From: Stratiolaelaps scimitus
Lineage: Eukaryota; Arthropoda; Arachnida; Mesostigmata; Laelapidae
Length of the DNA: 64,000 nucleotides
Direction of reading: 5' to 3'
Assembly: GCA_019614645.1 (NCBI GenBank)
Contig: JABWDB010000038.1
Span: 2,480,001 to 2,544,000, forward strand
The notes beneath the pieces were generated by a model that saw nothing but the letters and a program-made list of their open reading frames with translations, was not told the origin of the DNA and did not search any database. The position numbers and the translations under genes are program-made. Of this stretch, positions 22,696 to 35,894 are shown piece after piece. The first letter of the stretch is position 1; each line of letters begins with the position of its first letter.

Positions 22696-25600
22696 GTCTG
22701 ATTAATATAAAGAATATTGCATATCCTGCTTGTCTTTTATGAATATTCTTCATGCCGACGTCATTGTGAGGTGTTACATTGTGAGGACATTTCCTATTGT
22801 ATAGTGTTGATTTGTCACAGCCTTGTTTCCTTTGTCCCGACCTCTTGTACCCAGCGAGAAGCGAATTCGTGAGAAGTGGCACTTCAAAAACAATTCACTA
22901 TCTAAATTAGTACGTCTATTTATGTACTTGCTGGTATTTTTACATATTAAGTATATTTTGCATATGTGCCGGCTAAGTGACGAATGTGTCATATTGATCG
23001 TTGACTGGGTGTTCGTGGAGTTCCACTATAAAAACAGAGGACACAAAAAACGCGGAAAAATCGAGACAGAAAACAAGGCTCAAAGGAAAAGAAGTTTGAG
23101 ACGTCAGAGATGTGTTCGAGGTTTTTGTTGAGCGACGGCCGACGGATCCGTAGCGAGTGACAGACGGATCACGAATCGGTCACAAAAGAAGGTCCGTCCA
23201 TACACAAGCAACCAGGACACGAAGAAAATAAGAACACGAAGAACATATTCATATGAAGAACGGCATAGAGCCAATCTCATGATGAAGACGCCGATACCGC
23301 TGCTATTGTGGCAAACTGAAGAGGAGACAACTATTCACAACAAATGACAAAAAAAAACAGAACAAGCTGTTGCGGCCTGATTTTGTTACAAGAGATCATA
23401 TGAGAGGTTTCGTCCTAATGTAAATACATACGAATGCAGTGGTAGCTTGGTGAAACTCATAAATAAAAATTGGATCAATAAATCAAGTAGCAGCTTAGAG
23501 TTAGGTCAAAGTTTCTACCAAATATTTATTTTCATAAATCTATAATTATACATATGCTTCTCAGCAGTGGCCATGTCTTGTGTGAGATCCTGGATTTTGT
23601 CAACAAAAAATGCTCAATTCAACCGCTTACAAAAGTTAATGGATAGTTTTTTAAATAATAGAATATATAATGATGACCATTGGTGGCGACACGAGCCAAA
23701 ACTCCTCAAATAATATTTTACGTAATAGTAAAGGACTGCATCAAACTGGAAAAAATGTGTACGTGTTTATAACCCAACTATTTAAACCTGTCATGAGTAT
23801 CCCGTATTTGCGATCGATACATGGGCCAAATGGTTAATGTACAAAAATAGTACCAGGTGTGAATTTTGGTAGAGTTTATAGATCACTTGACAAAGCAAGT
23901 TTATTCAAATATTTTCGATATTATATTTGATATACATGAGCATGAGCAGATCAGAAATCAGCTTGTGGCTGTGTCTTCAAACATACGAAGTCGCTGGCTG
24001 GCTGCATCTTCAACTTGATCTTTCATAAATAGAGCTGCTATAGTTATTCAAGCCTAGATTTATATTTTTATGAAAGAGGATGGAAATGCATCATGTTCAG
24101 CGGACTTCACGTCTGAGCTAGTCATCACAGTAGTGTGGGACTCTCAGCCATTAAAATCCAGAACTCTCCCCTTAAGCTTCACATCGACTTCTAGGCCTTC
24201 GTTTCACTGTAATTACCACAGAGCGCCGATTTGTTAAGAGCCTTGTCTAGGACATAAGGTGTGATTCGATCCTCGAAGTGGGAATCCTTATTTATATAGT
24301 ATTATATTTGTGATCATTATTATTATTAGGAATACTTATGGCGCGGTAAGGACCTTTGTCCGGAACAAGTTTTATAATTAAGAGGTTCGACTTGCAATAA
24401 TATTTTATCTTTAGCGTGTTTGGTTGATAGCGGTATATCTGAGTACTGATCCAAAAAAAATGGCATAAAACTTAACGAGCATTTGCGGATGGTTCTATCA
24501 AATGCGGGCGGCACAAGCTACGGTCGCATCTGACCTGCAGGTCCCAGTAGATTTGAAATTTGCATTTTTCACAAATTTATCACCCTATTTCACTAGTGAG
24601 TAGACAATGTAGCCACATTCGCACCTAATAGTGTTTCATACTTATAGAGGTATACGTCAGTGTAATACGTTCATACCTAACTGACCTCGGTTGTATGTTC
24701 TTCCGTTCAACCAGTAGAGGTCCTCATTTTGAAGATGGTCGTCAACTACCACTTTATATGTGGCACAACATTCGTCACAACTTAACGTAAGAAAAGCTAT
24801 ATTAATATTCTCCTCTTATCCATGCATCACTAACAGAGTTAGATAGAAAAGTTAGACGTCAGGGTACTATAGACGAAAGTTGTTTTCTTTCAGTTAAAAT
24901 AATGACAACAACACCAGTGTCAGTACTTCAAACGGACAGTGCATATGCGGTATCTTATTGGTGCGCGAGATCAATCAAATGAAAATCATGGCCATTCACG
25001 CTTGTCACCAAGGTCTTGTGCGGTCGCAATGGACATGGCAGGAGAGAATATACAAGAACCTAATTCATGATCCCCAAGACGTGCTTGAGCATCGCATGCA
25101 CACATATTTGGGAGCTCTGTCACATTTCACACACATGTGACATCGACTGGGATTGAATTGAGGACTCCGTCATATCGTTCTACGTCCCTCTGTTTTCATT
25201 TGCCAGAAGTGAGGTGGATGTTATTGTGACGATCGTGGTTGTTGTTGTTGTCATCTGGGGATTAGCGGGGGTTGGTTCTTTGTCCTTCGGGCGGCTAGTT
25301 GGCTGTTTGGTTTGTTGGGTAATTGAATTCAGTATGAATGAATGAATGAAAAGCCAGCCGAAGCAGCAGATGCAATCACCGTCAGCACAACAACGTGATG
25401 TGAGGTTTGGCGATAGTCATGGTGACCTGATGGTGTGTCAATGTGAAAATGAAGCCAAACTCTGCTTCTGTATTTCGAATTTTCGACCAATTCAAGTGTA
25501 GTTTGGTTGACTTACGTGACTCGTTATGTCATTGTTGTTGTTGGTATTACGATTGTTATTTCTCCTGGAGAGAGAGAGAGAAGTAAAATAAATAAAACAC

Positions 25601-26779
25601 CATAGAGAGAAAGAGCGGGAGAAAGAGTATGGACTTTTCCTAGTGGTCTTTCACTCCGATTTTAGTAATATTGGCAATGTATTATGTCACCACTGACACA
25701 CAGGGTATGGCTATAGGCACAAGTTTTCTATAAGAACGAGAAGAAAGATAGTACAGGAAAGTATTCATCATCATCAGCTCGCTGATGCTGATGACGAAGA
25801 GGGAGATGCTAGAAGTCATCGGAGATGGATGGGGAACGTCCACAAGATATATAAGAAAAGAACCAAAAAACCAAAAGCCAACTACAATCGCGTCATGCGC
25901 GTAGACACCGAGCCACGTCTTGTGAGCCACGACCGACGACCGCGGATCGGTCACGGGATGTCAGATTCGTTGACGGATCCAGCACCGAATCGACGGCTGC
26001 ATGGTCTGGTGTCCGCGCGGCATCTACGGGTGACTGAGCTGTGCGCGCCTGTAGAGCTGTAAACTTGTCAGGCTTCATGAATAACGTTCAATAAAATACT
26101 TTCACATTGTTTACTCCTTACGTTCAAGAGCTTTAAACCATGACTAACTATGAGTGAACCTTAACTAAGAGGGCGTGAATCGCCTCTCGCGAATTATGGC
26201 CTCGTTGAATGATGCTACATTTTTATTTGATTCCACATTGAGTCGTTATCGAAGCAGATAGACCGGAACCATTTGCAATTAACCAGGCTTCGATTATAGA
26301 TTATAGCTCGTTTTGTAGCTGACTCGAAACGAGTAGTCACCCAGAGTCAAGCTCGCTAACCGAGATCGTATACATCTGACGGCACAGCTCATTTACTATA
26401 TGATTAACCGGGTAGAGAACATATACATTTGATATCAGGAACCAGATGTGGTTGATACAGTGCAGCATGTAGAATTCCTGTTCAACATGCGCGCTGGGAG
26501 CAGTACTCTTCGGGTAACGTATAGATATAAATATTGACACACATCCTTCCTAGATCGTTCCAATATGTCAATTTTCGTGCATTCTACAGAATTTAATATT
26601 TTTGTCTCCCTTTTTTTGGTAGATCTATTGGTGTCAATAGCAAAGTTCTCCCAACTCGAATCGAGCTTGTCGCTTTCCTCCTATCGTCGTGGATTTTCGA
26701 CGACGATTCTTTGTGCTATTTGTAGGAATGTACCTACCGGGGTATCGGGGTATCCGGGACTCATTGAGCATACGATTGG
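22696..26779. other. Noncoding stretch, nothing recognised
   Basis: About 4 kb without a supportable gene. A CpG-richer patch near 25890-26060 gives short frames on both strands but no domain. GA-rich runs lie near 25570-25630. Confidence 0.45.
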
Positions 26780-28354
26780 CTTCTGTTGTTGTTGTTGTTG
26801 CTGGTCAATCTGCTCGAGCAGCCAGTCTTCCTCCGGGCAACAGCAGCAGAGTCAAGTCAGGTCGAGTCGTTCCTTCAGCAAACTTCGTCGTCGTCGGCAT
26901 CGCTCTTGTTGTTGCTGCTGCTGCTGTTGCTGAAGCGATCTTAAGAGAACGGACAAGAACTGACCATCTACTAGCTAGCTAGCCAGTCTATCTGTCTGTT
27001 TGTCTGTCAGCCAGTCAGCGGTCGCGTCGCTTCTGCTGCTGTCAGCCGCTACTCCTAGCAGCAACAGCAACAGCAGGAGCGGCGGCGGCTGCAGTCAGTG
27101 ATAGTCGCGATGGTCGTAGCGGCCGCAAAGCCAGTAGTAGTAGAGTGTTTGCTGTCTGGGTCTGCCTTGGCCTCCGCGAGCGAACGGCGTACCCGACAGC
27201 GCATCGCGACAGCTTCAGCTTACCCATGATATATGAACGACCACAACACAACACAATACAACTGCAAAACTGCTGTTGTTGATGCTGCTGCTGCCTCTGT
27301 GTATTGCTGTATTTCTGCTGTCGGCTCTAGTCACCGCTGCCGCCGCCGCCGCTGTCATCATCATCATCATCATTGTTGCCTTCGTTCTTCTCCGTTTACA
27401 ACACCAGCAAAGGTAGAGAGATAGATCCTCCTGTAGCCGTTGTTGCCGCTGCTGCGGGCATTACGGTGGCCCGTGCGGCGATCGCGATGGCGACAGCAGA
27501 GGCAGCAGCAGCAGCAGGACAGCAGAAAAGGCAACGAGGCGGGAGGCTGCAGTATCGAACGAACGAACCAACGAAAGAACGAACAGCAGCAGCAGCAGCA
27601 GCGACAACAACAACAACAACGACGACGACGCGTCCACTCTTCATCTAGCTCTATCTCTCTTTTGCTTTCTCCCTCTGGGTGTTTGGCGGCGCTGGTGACG
27701 CCGGCCAACGACTGCTTGAACGCTGCTGCTGCTGCTGTTTCTGGCGCTTCTTTTAGCTGCTTCCTGGCTTGGGGCTCTGCGTCTTCTTGTTCAGCGTCCG
27801 CTTTAACATCGGATAGATGGACGAACGCCGTTCGAGCTGACTTGGCTCGTAGGATGAGAGAAAAGAAGAGATTGAGCGAGTGAAGAGTCAGGGGGCTGTT
27901 GCTGCTGCTGCTGCTGTTGTTGGTCGAGGCATGAGGTTGCGGCAGCAGCAGCAGCAGTAGCAGATTCGCCAGCGAACTCTCCACAGAACAGCACCGGCGG
28001 GCGCTACCGCCGCAGCGGCGGGGGGATATCATGAAGTGCGGTGGCGAATAGCGGCAGCGATGACGGCGGCGGCAGCAGCAGTGGTGGTGGTGGTGGTGGT
28101 ACGCCCTGTAATTATGAAGAGGAGCCGGCGGTTCGCTTCTCTTCTCTTCCCCACTTCTGATTCTCGTCGCGCCGTCTTCGTCTTCTTTTTCGTCTCCAAC
28201 TTCGTCTTCATCTGCCACTTCGTCTTCTTCTTCTTCTTCTTGTGCTGCTGTTGCTGCTGCTGCTGCATCTTCGGCTTCGTCGACCTCGTCGTTGTTGTTG
28301 TTGCTATTTCTCCACTTTGCCTCGTACTCCTTCGGTTTCTTCGTGCTGTTGCTC

Positions 28355-28385
<31 letters not shown>

Positions 28386-28620
28386 TGTTGGTGTTGCTGC
28401 CCTGTCTTTTCGCTGCAAAGGGACGACCAAGTCGGGAAACATTGCGGCGACCGACGGCTACGTCGGCTACGCCGGCGACGACGACGACGAAACAACAACC
28501 GAACAACAACAACAAGTACGAAACAACAACGACGACAACAACAACAACAAGAGCAACAACAACAACGACGACGACGACGCTAAGAAGGAGAAGGGCGATA
28601 GAACAACGATAGCCTTTCGT
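26780..28620. repeat. Trinucleotide-repeat island
   Basis: Almost 2 kb are dominated by short tracts of CTG/CAG, TTG/CAA, CGG, CGA, GTGGTG and TCTTCT, with GC content well above the flanks. Tracts are mostly 4 to 10 units and change identity every few dozen bases. Because the tracts keep a three-base register and lack stops, several overlapping frames stay open on both strands. Such islands can be 5' untranslated or promoter sequence of a large regulatory gene, but no splice structure or conserved domain links it to one here. Confidence 0.7.
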
Positions 28621-28647
28621 TCCTTTCACTTCGTAGCGAGCGATCAT
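27370..28647 (-). other. 425-codon low-complexity open frame, doubtful
   Basis: This is the longest open frame of the window. It starts with ATG at 28647 and runs through homopolymer-like Val, Ser, Asn, Ala, Glu, His, Leu and Cys tracts. The least repetitive stretch (about residues 65-190) reads as a basic, Ser/Asn-rich part, then a KKPKEYEAKWRN segment, then a strongly acidic part. This resembles disordered regions of nuclear proteins, but it could equally arise from the repeat composition. The opposite strand is also open (217 codons at 28036-28689), which argues against reading either as proven. Confidence 0.2.
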
Positions 28648-28690
28648 CTATCGGCCAACAACTATATATGTATTTACATACGTACATAGA

Positions 28691-31600
28691 TGCATACAGT
28701 GCTCTCCTGAGGGACAGATATCCATCCTCTCCCTATAGAGTCCGACGACAATGGAAAATGCATCCATCCAAGGTTTATGTACAATATAAACCTAGTGAAA
28801 AAGAAGTTACAACTCACCAGACTTCAGTTGCAAGTCATTTGTAACATTATTTTTATATGCTTAATTTAAATTGCAATATTCCGATAGAGTACTATTATGT
28901 ATTATATTAAAGGCATAAGTACATAATTCAGTAAATCAATAGATGTGAACCAAGAAATCGACTGGAGCATAAATAGGCAAACTATGTCCCAAAGGGTGCA
29001 CGGCCGATCTTGTGATTTATGTTCTAGAATTAACGTGTGTGACTCAATTTGAAATACTTAGAGTACACTATTTAGGCCATAGCACTTATAATACAAGTAG
29101 CATAGTGAATGTCCAGCTAAAGGTTACTGAACTTACATATGACGAATAGTCGTCTACGGTCTGAGATGTACTGTGTAGAAAATATAGAATATCCGATAGA
29201 GACAGATGGTGATAATATTCGACGATGATCAATCAAGTTGTTGTTATATGTGATCACAACATTAGAACTTCATAATCAATAGATGAATATTAAATACAAA
29301 AAAAGTACCAATATGAGGGTCACTTGTTTGTGGCGCTTTTTAAAATAGTGTAGCCCTAACAGACAACGATACCAAAAGCGGATTGTATTTCATCATAGAT
29401 ACTGATGTGGACTAGCCATTATGGACAAGACGTAAAGATAATTCTCACACAAATTCATGATTGTCGCTTGCTGTCAAATAGGACTGGAAAACAGAAGCAC
29501 AAGCAGATTGAATCTGAAGTAGGTTGTATGTTGGCTTTCAATACTGCGTCATTCGATTGTAATGACGTTCTCTTCGGTTACAGTCATTGTTCTTTAGTCA
29601 CGTGCACAGACGCTTTAGTTCAAATTAGTTAATTTTTACTATTACTATAATATAAGTAAATTATGGCTATGAAAAATCATTTGAGTTACACTCGGTTCTA
29701 TTGAAGCGGTATTCCTATAAAACAAGATAGCATAGCACCTAACGCTAACTCGATCTGGTGAAACATGATCAAAGATTCGGGGCACACACAAACAAATAGA
29801 ACCAACATAATAACTCAACATGTACTACAACCACTACTTGCGTCAGAGAGACTCTTTCGTCTTCTAGGGTTGTAGAGACCACGGTATTCGACTGTCGTGT
29901 CTCCAGTAGTCGCCTCATAATGCGAAAGGATGCTGCTACCCACACACACAGACAGACGGCCAGACAGATAGATATTCCTGCTATTGCCTTAGCTCCTATT
30001 GTAGCAATAGTGGCTACTGGGTGTTGAAAAAGTCGACGGAAAGTATACTTGTAGGGTGACTCCACAAGAAGGAAGTACATTTTATAATAGTTTAATAGTA
30101 ACGAGCTGCCCCAGAATCTTATAGAAAAACTGAGCGATTGAAAATAAACAAGGCCATATCGTTCGCCTGAAGAGGAAACCTCTTATTGCGGGATATAATC
30201 CCAGCGCTCTATTTAGTTTGTGTTGAAATCACTGTAAGCACTTAGTGGAATACAGGTAAATTTCTAATAATGTTCGAACCTACGACGAAGCTAGCCTATG
30301 TTTTGAATGTTTACTACACGGAATTAGGTCACTTTCGACCACCCATATCCAATGCATAATATAATAAATGTTTGAGTGACATTTTGAGCATCCTGTAGTG
30401 CTTGTCGTTATCGTTACTCAACGTCGACATTTTCGCTTGTGCCTCTATCGGGCGGGCAGATGGCGGTCGGCCTCGAAAGCCACCGAACTACAGTAATTAT
30501 AGGTTAAGAGCCGAAGCCAATATGTCTCTACTTAAGTGCTGCACATACACATAGCCAGCATGTGCATACATGTGCATTTCTCCCAGTTTGGTTGGTCCTG
30601 TGTACGATAGAAATGCGAGTGATATGAATGTGTATCTAAGTTGTGAGCAGCGGCGAGGTTGTTGTATACTCCCAGATCCTTGTGTCAGAACAACAACTAG
30701 CCTTGGAATGAGGCGCGTCCCAATGCTACACATCAACAACGGGTGAAGACTGTCTTGTGTCATTCACTTCTTCGGGACGCGTGATACTCACGATACTCAA
30801 GTGCCGGTCATCGAATAGTCAACAGCGACAAGCGTTGTTAAGACTAAAGCAATTGTCAACTGAAAAAAAACCATTGGGCGCTCGTGTATAAACCTCCTTT
30901 AGGAAATGTCCACTCACACGTTCTCCTCAGAGGTAGAGTGGTGCTTCAAGAATCCATCCTTTGTGTATTTAAGGATTTTTTTATATTTAGCTAAAATATG
31001 CAGCGCTAGTAGTTAAGACAATTCGATACCGAATGTGAACATAACGAGAATTTATTGTGGTAATGGTCGAGTGAAGATTTTTAATGCATACGGTCTATAT
31101 GTGGTTTCATGATATCGACGTAGTTGAAGTGAAGATATTTCGCATTCAAACTACGGAACTGCATATATCGAAAATATTCTCTGTTATTAACAATAACTAA
31201 GTAATATCACTCTCTATATATTAACTAACATGTGTCGTAAACGACTCTAACCGTTTTGGCGATGTTGCAATCAATTTAGTAAAGCGCCCAAAGAATAAGA
31301 TCACTTTATAGTATGTATCTATAAAGGTCTTTAACAACAAACTTGATATTTTCTTGTTATTGACACTTCCCGTAATAGAGACTATTGACTCCGCAATGCA
31401 ATATACCATAGTTTTATCTTTAGCTCCTGTATCACAGTAGAGTATAATATATATCGATATCGTGTAAGGTTGATATCTAATAGTAAGTGACTTGAAAGGT
31501 TCGTGCGAAATCATGAAAAAAAATTGTCTAACGTGTTCTGATAAGGTTTATCAAGAAACGTTGATTTGAAATGGCGGCATTAATCGGGGTAACGCTGAAG

Positions 31601-32063
31601 AACGTACTTAGTATATAGGAACTCTGACGAACTATGTTTAAAATATATTCGCAATAATAGGGGGTCCATCAGTTGGCCACACACATTGAACGTCCACAAC
31701 AGCGAGATGGATAAGGAGACTGTCGTCCAACCCTTATTGTGTAGTATGCCGATAAAACGGTTAGATGTTGAACGCAGGACATATAAACATGCTTAGATAT
31801 TCTAGTTTCTGATAAAATTATATAGATGTGCTTATGTTTGAAAACTGAGAGACGAGAAACACACAAAAAGCATTTGATCACTAGTAATTTTCACATCGAT
31901 TTGTGATGACAAACGCTTGAAGGGAGCTATTTTTCTAATCCTGCCTCACTTGCTCCCGGGACACTAATGTTGGCGAAATCGAATATAATAGTTGCCACAT
32001 CGCGTACGTCCTAATTAGGATCCATCCGAACAACAGCGCCCAGGATGCATTTTTTGGTCTAGT
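28691..32063. other. Intergenic region downstream of 7B2
   Basis: No gene supported. A minus frame at 30080-29769 includes a hydrophobic stretch, but this is the translation of CACA, CAGA and CCAGACAGATA repeats near 29940-29975. The rest is AT-rich. Confidence 0.45.
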
Positions 32064-32069
32064 TTTATT
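32064..32069 (-). terminator. Candidate 7B2 polyadenylation signal
   Basis: TTTATT on the plus strand gives AATAAA on the minus strand, about 360 bases beyond the 7B2 stop codon. A T-rich patch lies nearby. It is a plausible 3' end for the transcript, but other weaker signals exist and none can be confirmed. Confidence 0.35.
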
Positions 32070-32424
32070 TTATGCTGTTCACTAGCTTCTCAAACAGGAT
32101 CTCGGACATGGACAGATATATTATCCCCCCTGCCGTTCTATTTCTGATGGATTCATTGTATCTGTTAACCATGAAATAGTATCTCCTTTACATTAATTGG
32201 TATCCTTCAGCCTTCGGCTATCAATGTTAACGAACATAATAGATTCCACGGATTTACACGGACATAACTGTTGTGATATGCTGTAAGCATACGCCGTTGG
32301 ATTTGTCAATGCCATTTATGTATATTTCTTAGCCTTGAGGTTCCTGACACATGTGTATGTAGCTCATTTAAGACGTGTCGTATTACACCAGAACAAGCTG
32401 ATCTTTGAGGCCATCACTTCGGGC

Positions 32425-32502
32425 TTAACCTTTCTTGGCGACCACAGGCAGCTTCTCTCCCTGCAGATAAGGGTTGATCTCAATCTTTGCTTTGTAGTTT
32501 GG
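32425..32502 (-). CDS. 7B2: 7B2 terminal coding exon 6 (PC2-inhibitory peptide)
   Basis: 78 bp from acceptor ATATATTTCAG to the TAA stop at 32427-32425, too short for ordinary ORF listing. In phase 0 it reads PNYKAKIE, then INPYLQGEKLPVVAKKG and stop. This matches the C-terminal peptide of 7B2 (vertebrate form NPYLQG...VVAKKS), where the Lys pair is needed to block prohormone convertase 2. Here the protein ends one residue after the Lys pair, without the tail of vertebrate 7B2. Confidence 0.95.
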   Translation of the reverse strand, partial: PNYKAKIEINPYLQGEKLPVVAKKG

Positions 32503-35500
32503 CTGAAATATATTAGAATTATAACAATCGAATATATTAGTCAGTGGTCCACAATTAACTAAATTTTATATGTGCTAGGTTTCATATATTTAATCAGCGA
32601 GTTTTAGAACATTTTGGACACCAAACAACAATAAATGGTAAATGTTTATTGGTTTATTAAAGGAGCTGCAATTTTACAATGCTTAAGCTCTCTTATATGT
32701 CATCACACAGCGGGTAGAGGTAATAGAGGTAATCCTTATTGGCTACTTCTTGTGCTTCCTCCGATAGAGAAATCATGCGTATTCACATGCATACAGCTTT
32801 TGCTTAGGTCACAGAGCAGTTACATTTGACAAGCGCGGATACCAGTGCACCTCCAATCAGCGAGTGTATATTCAGAGTAGATCCAGACCTCGCAACCGGC
32901 ATCGTTGCCTATTGGAAGGTTTCAGAGCGTTCGCAACCCTTTCAAAAATATTCTTTAAAATCACATTTATTTCCAAAATAATACCCACGGCATGCGTAAC
33001 TTGCATACATAGTTCCAAGCAAGGCAATTTTACCACTATCTAAAGACTCGCTAAAATAATGGTCATATGTTTCAACCATTACAAGGACTGAGAGAGATGA
33101 TAAAGTTATTCTTGGATAATCATTATTTCAATTGGGCAGGGTCTTAACATTGATCAGCTACGGTGTACGTAACTATGATAAGTATAAACGTAACTTTGAG
33201 TGAGCCCCATTTTACCAGATGTATCAACATGTATCATGGTTCTACAATACTATAATGCTTACACCCATTTAAAGAATAGAGCGATCCTTTACATTTCATT
33301 TAGCCAGAGAGAAGATCAAAGAGCTCTTTATTTCATCAACATAAAAAAAGTCATTACAGTAGTCACCCTGCTAGCTTTTGGCCAAAGTAATTTGACCCAA
33401 TGAGAACGATATGAGAAATGTACTACTACAACTACCTCAATCATCGTTTTATCACATTGTTTTTATACACACACTCTATGAGCCCTTCAAATCGCGCCAC
33501 TCCCAAACCAACAGTGCGTGAGTTGTCCGCAAAGCAATACCGTGTGTTTATGGTAAGCCTCTTCCTCCAGGTAGTGTAATGCACACAGGCGGTGCCATGC
33601 AACCATTATTATGACCGTAATTATTACTACAACTACTAGTAGGTGCCGGAGGTACAACTGCTACACTAATAGTAAAATTACTACTGTTTCGAACAGGTGA
33701 ATAGAATATAATGCGCAATACAGCCACCGTGCTAAACACAAGGATCATAATCAGTATAATACAAACAACAACGTCGACATCAATGACAACCACAAATTAT
33801 GTCACTCAATTACACAATCGCCACTTCCGTAGGATCTGTCGAAGTCATCAGCCATCAATCTTCGGAGTGGAGGGTCCATAAATCATCAGAACGAGCGAGC
33901 TATTATGCGCCTCGCAATGCGCCATAGAACGTCACAGAGTAATCACAGAGATCAACATCAAACATGGTATCATCTGTCTGTAATATTAGTCATTATCAAG
34001 TCACTTAATGTACTACTACCACACTGTGCCACCCAACCATTTAAATAAAGTGACTCATTGTTAGCTTTCGTCCATTTTGCTATCATATTATATGTATATA
34101 AATTTTGCTATTTATTTTATATATGTTAACATACCGTATATATATATTTTTTTGTTATGACGGAGAATGCTCATGCAGGCTAGGCCTCACAACATATATA
34201 TATATATATATTCGTCTGTTTGAGGCAGCTATTGGGTGGGCATCCAAACAATACAGATTGTCGGCAATTTGTTTGTTAGCCACCGACAAGAATTAACGTG
34301 CTATTTCTAGGCACTTACGTGCGTATATATGCCGAATAAAGGCGTCTTTCTTAAATACGAGTTTGCGTGAATTCCAATGTGTGACTTTAAATGAGCGAAG
34401 TACTCATCACTAAATAAACGAACTTGTTTCTTCGGAAAACGTGATCTGCTTCGAGCTCTGGTTGGTTACGTTTAGAACTACATCCTTTACAGCTTTTGTA
34501 TGGTAGCGACAAACGGCAACGTTTTTATTTGACATATATGAAATTAAGTAACGGCATAAGTGGTCACTTATTAACAGCTCGACTCTGCTACTAAACAAGC
34601 TACAACAGGAAACATTATTGGCTTATTAGGCTTTTATCATTCCTTCTTAGGACGCAAGAAGAACACGAACGTGAGTCTTGTTTGCCTTTTAAATACATTG
34701 TGTAGTAAAGCGTTGTTTTGTTCCCCAAATTTTGCCGCGTTTATTATATTTATTGTCTACTCCAGGTAAGGTCCAGTTCGGTCTAATATCACCGGGAACT
34801 CTTGGACTCCACTCGACTCAATTATTCACATAATTGGGATCATAATTAAACTACTTCAGCCTTTTATCGTCTAGGCTTCGATCCTTATCCTAAGGAGTAA
34901 TGGTGGCCGCATAAGGAGATAATGAGAAAACTAAATAGAGCAATTATAAATGTCATACAGGAAATGTAACAAAGGGTTGCGACAGTGAAACCCGCTCGGT
35001 TCCCAAGTACCTGCCACGAAATATCCCTTATGGTAATTCGTTAAGGTCAAGGCTCATTTTAGGGTAAAGTTAGGTCTAACACCAGCGGGAATAGTAAATT
35101 AAGTTCCATACATAACTTATCCCCAACTTCAGTGCTCAAGGTTGCTAGTATCGCAGATAAACCCAGATCTGCCCATATGGCATATTCAGACTGTGTTACT
35201 GTAAAGCATTTCGACGTGGCCATAAGCGTATTACCCCCTGAATGTTCCGGTACGTTATTCACTTGCAATTCAGTGTATCCTATAGAGCCATGCACTCAAC
35301 AAAACGAGTCGCTCTAAGACGAAAAATAACAAGCAAGAAACTATTTGTACGCATTAGCTAGAGCTATACGAATCCTGTTTTCGTTGTTTCTTCAAATCAT
35401 TCAACTTTGAGCACAGTGATACAGAGCTATATGTATTCCAAGACCCACCTGCATCACATCTTCCTGTGTGCTTGTGTATAATATAAGAAAGAGTGTTTGC

Positions 35501-35848
35501 TATTAAATGCGACTTACCTTAAGTGAAGTGGTTTCGACGTCGTTTGTAGCATTGACCCTCCTCGGAATAGATATTCCTACAGCCTGACGTCGAACCCTTT
35601 TCTGGCCTTTTCCACCTTTAGGTTGCCCTTCCTCGTTCTTTCGATTTTTGTCGGACAGCGACTTGGTATAGTCAGCGTGCGTTTCCTTGTTGAAGAACTT
35701 CTTTGCGACGAGCGATTTGTGCTGACCTTCAACCTGAAATCGATGGAACGACAATTTGTCAATTATTATATTCAATAAGCAAATCTACTTCATTTAACTC
35801 TCTACATCGGTGGAGTTATAACCATCCCTTCAGACGTGTGTCCCTTGG

Positions 35849-35894
<46 letters not shown>

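Noticed and set aside
29769..30080. Minus-strand frame with a transmembrane-like segment downstream of 7B2
   Set aside because: The hydrophobic part is the translation of CACA and CAGACAGA simple repeats.
33548..33793. Membrane-protein exon inside 7B2 intron 5
   Set aside because: The hydrophobic stretch is made of ATT, GTT and GTC repeats, there are no clear splice sites, and no family is recognised.
35503..35517. Exon 5 of 7B2 as the last exon with stop at 35503
   Set aside because: A strong GTAAGT donor interrupts it, and a phase-matched exon with the conserved C-terminal peptide exists at 32502-32425.
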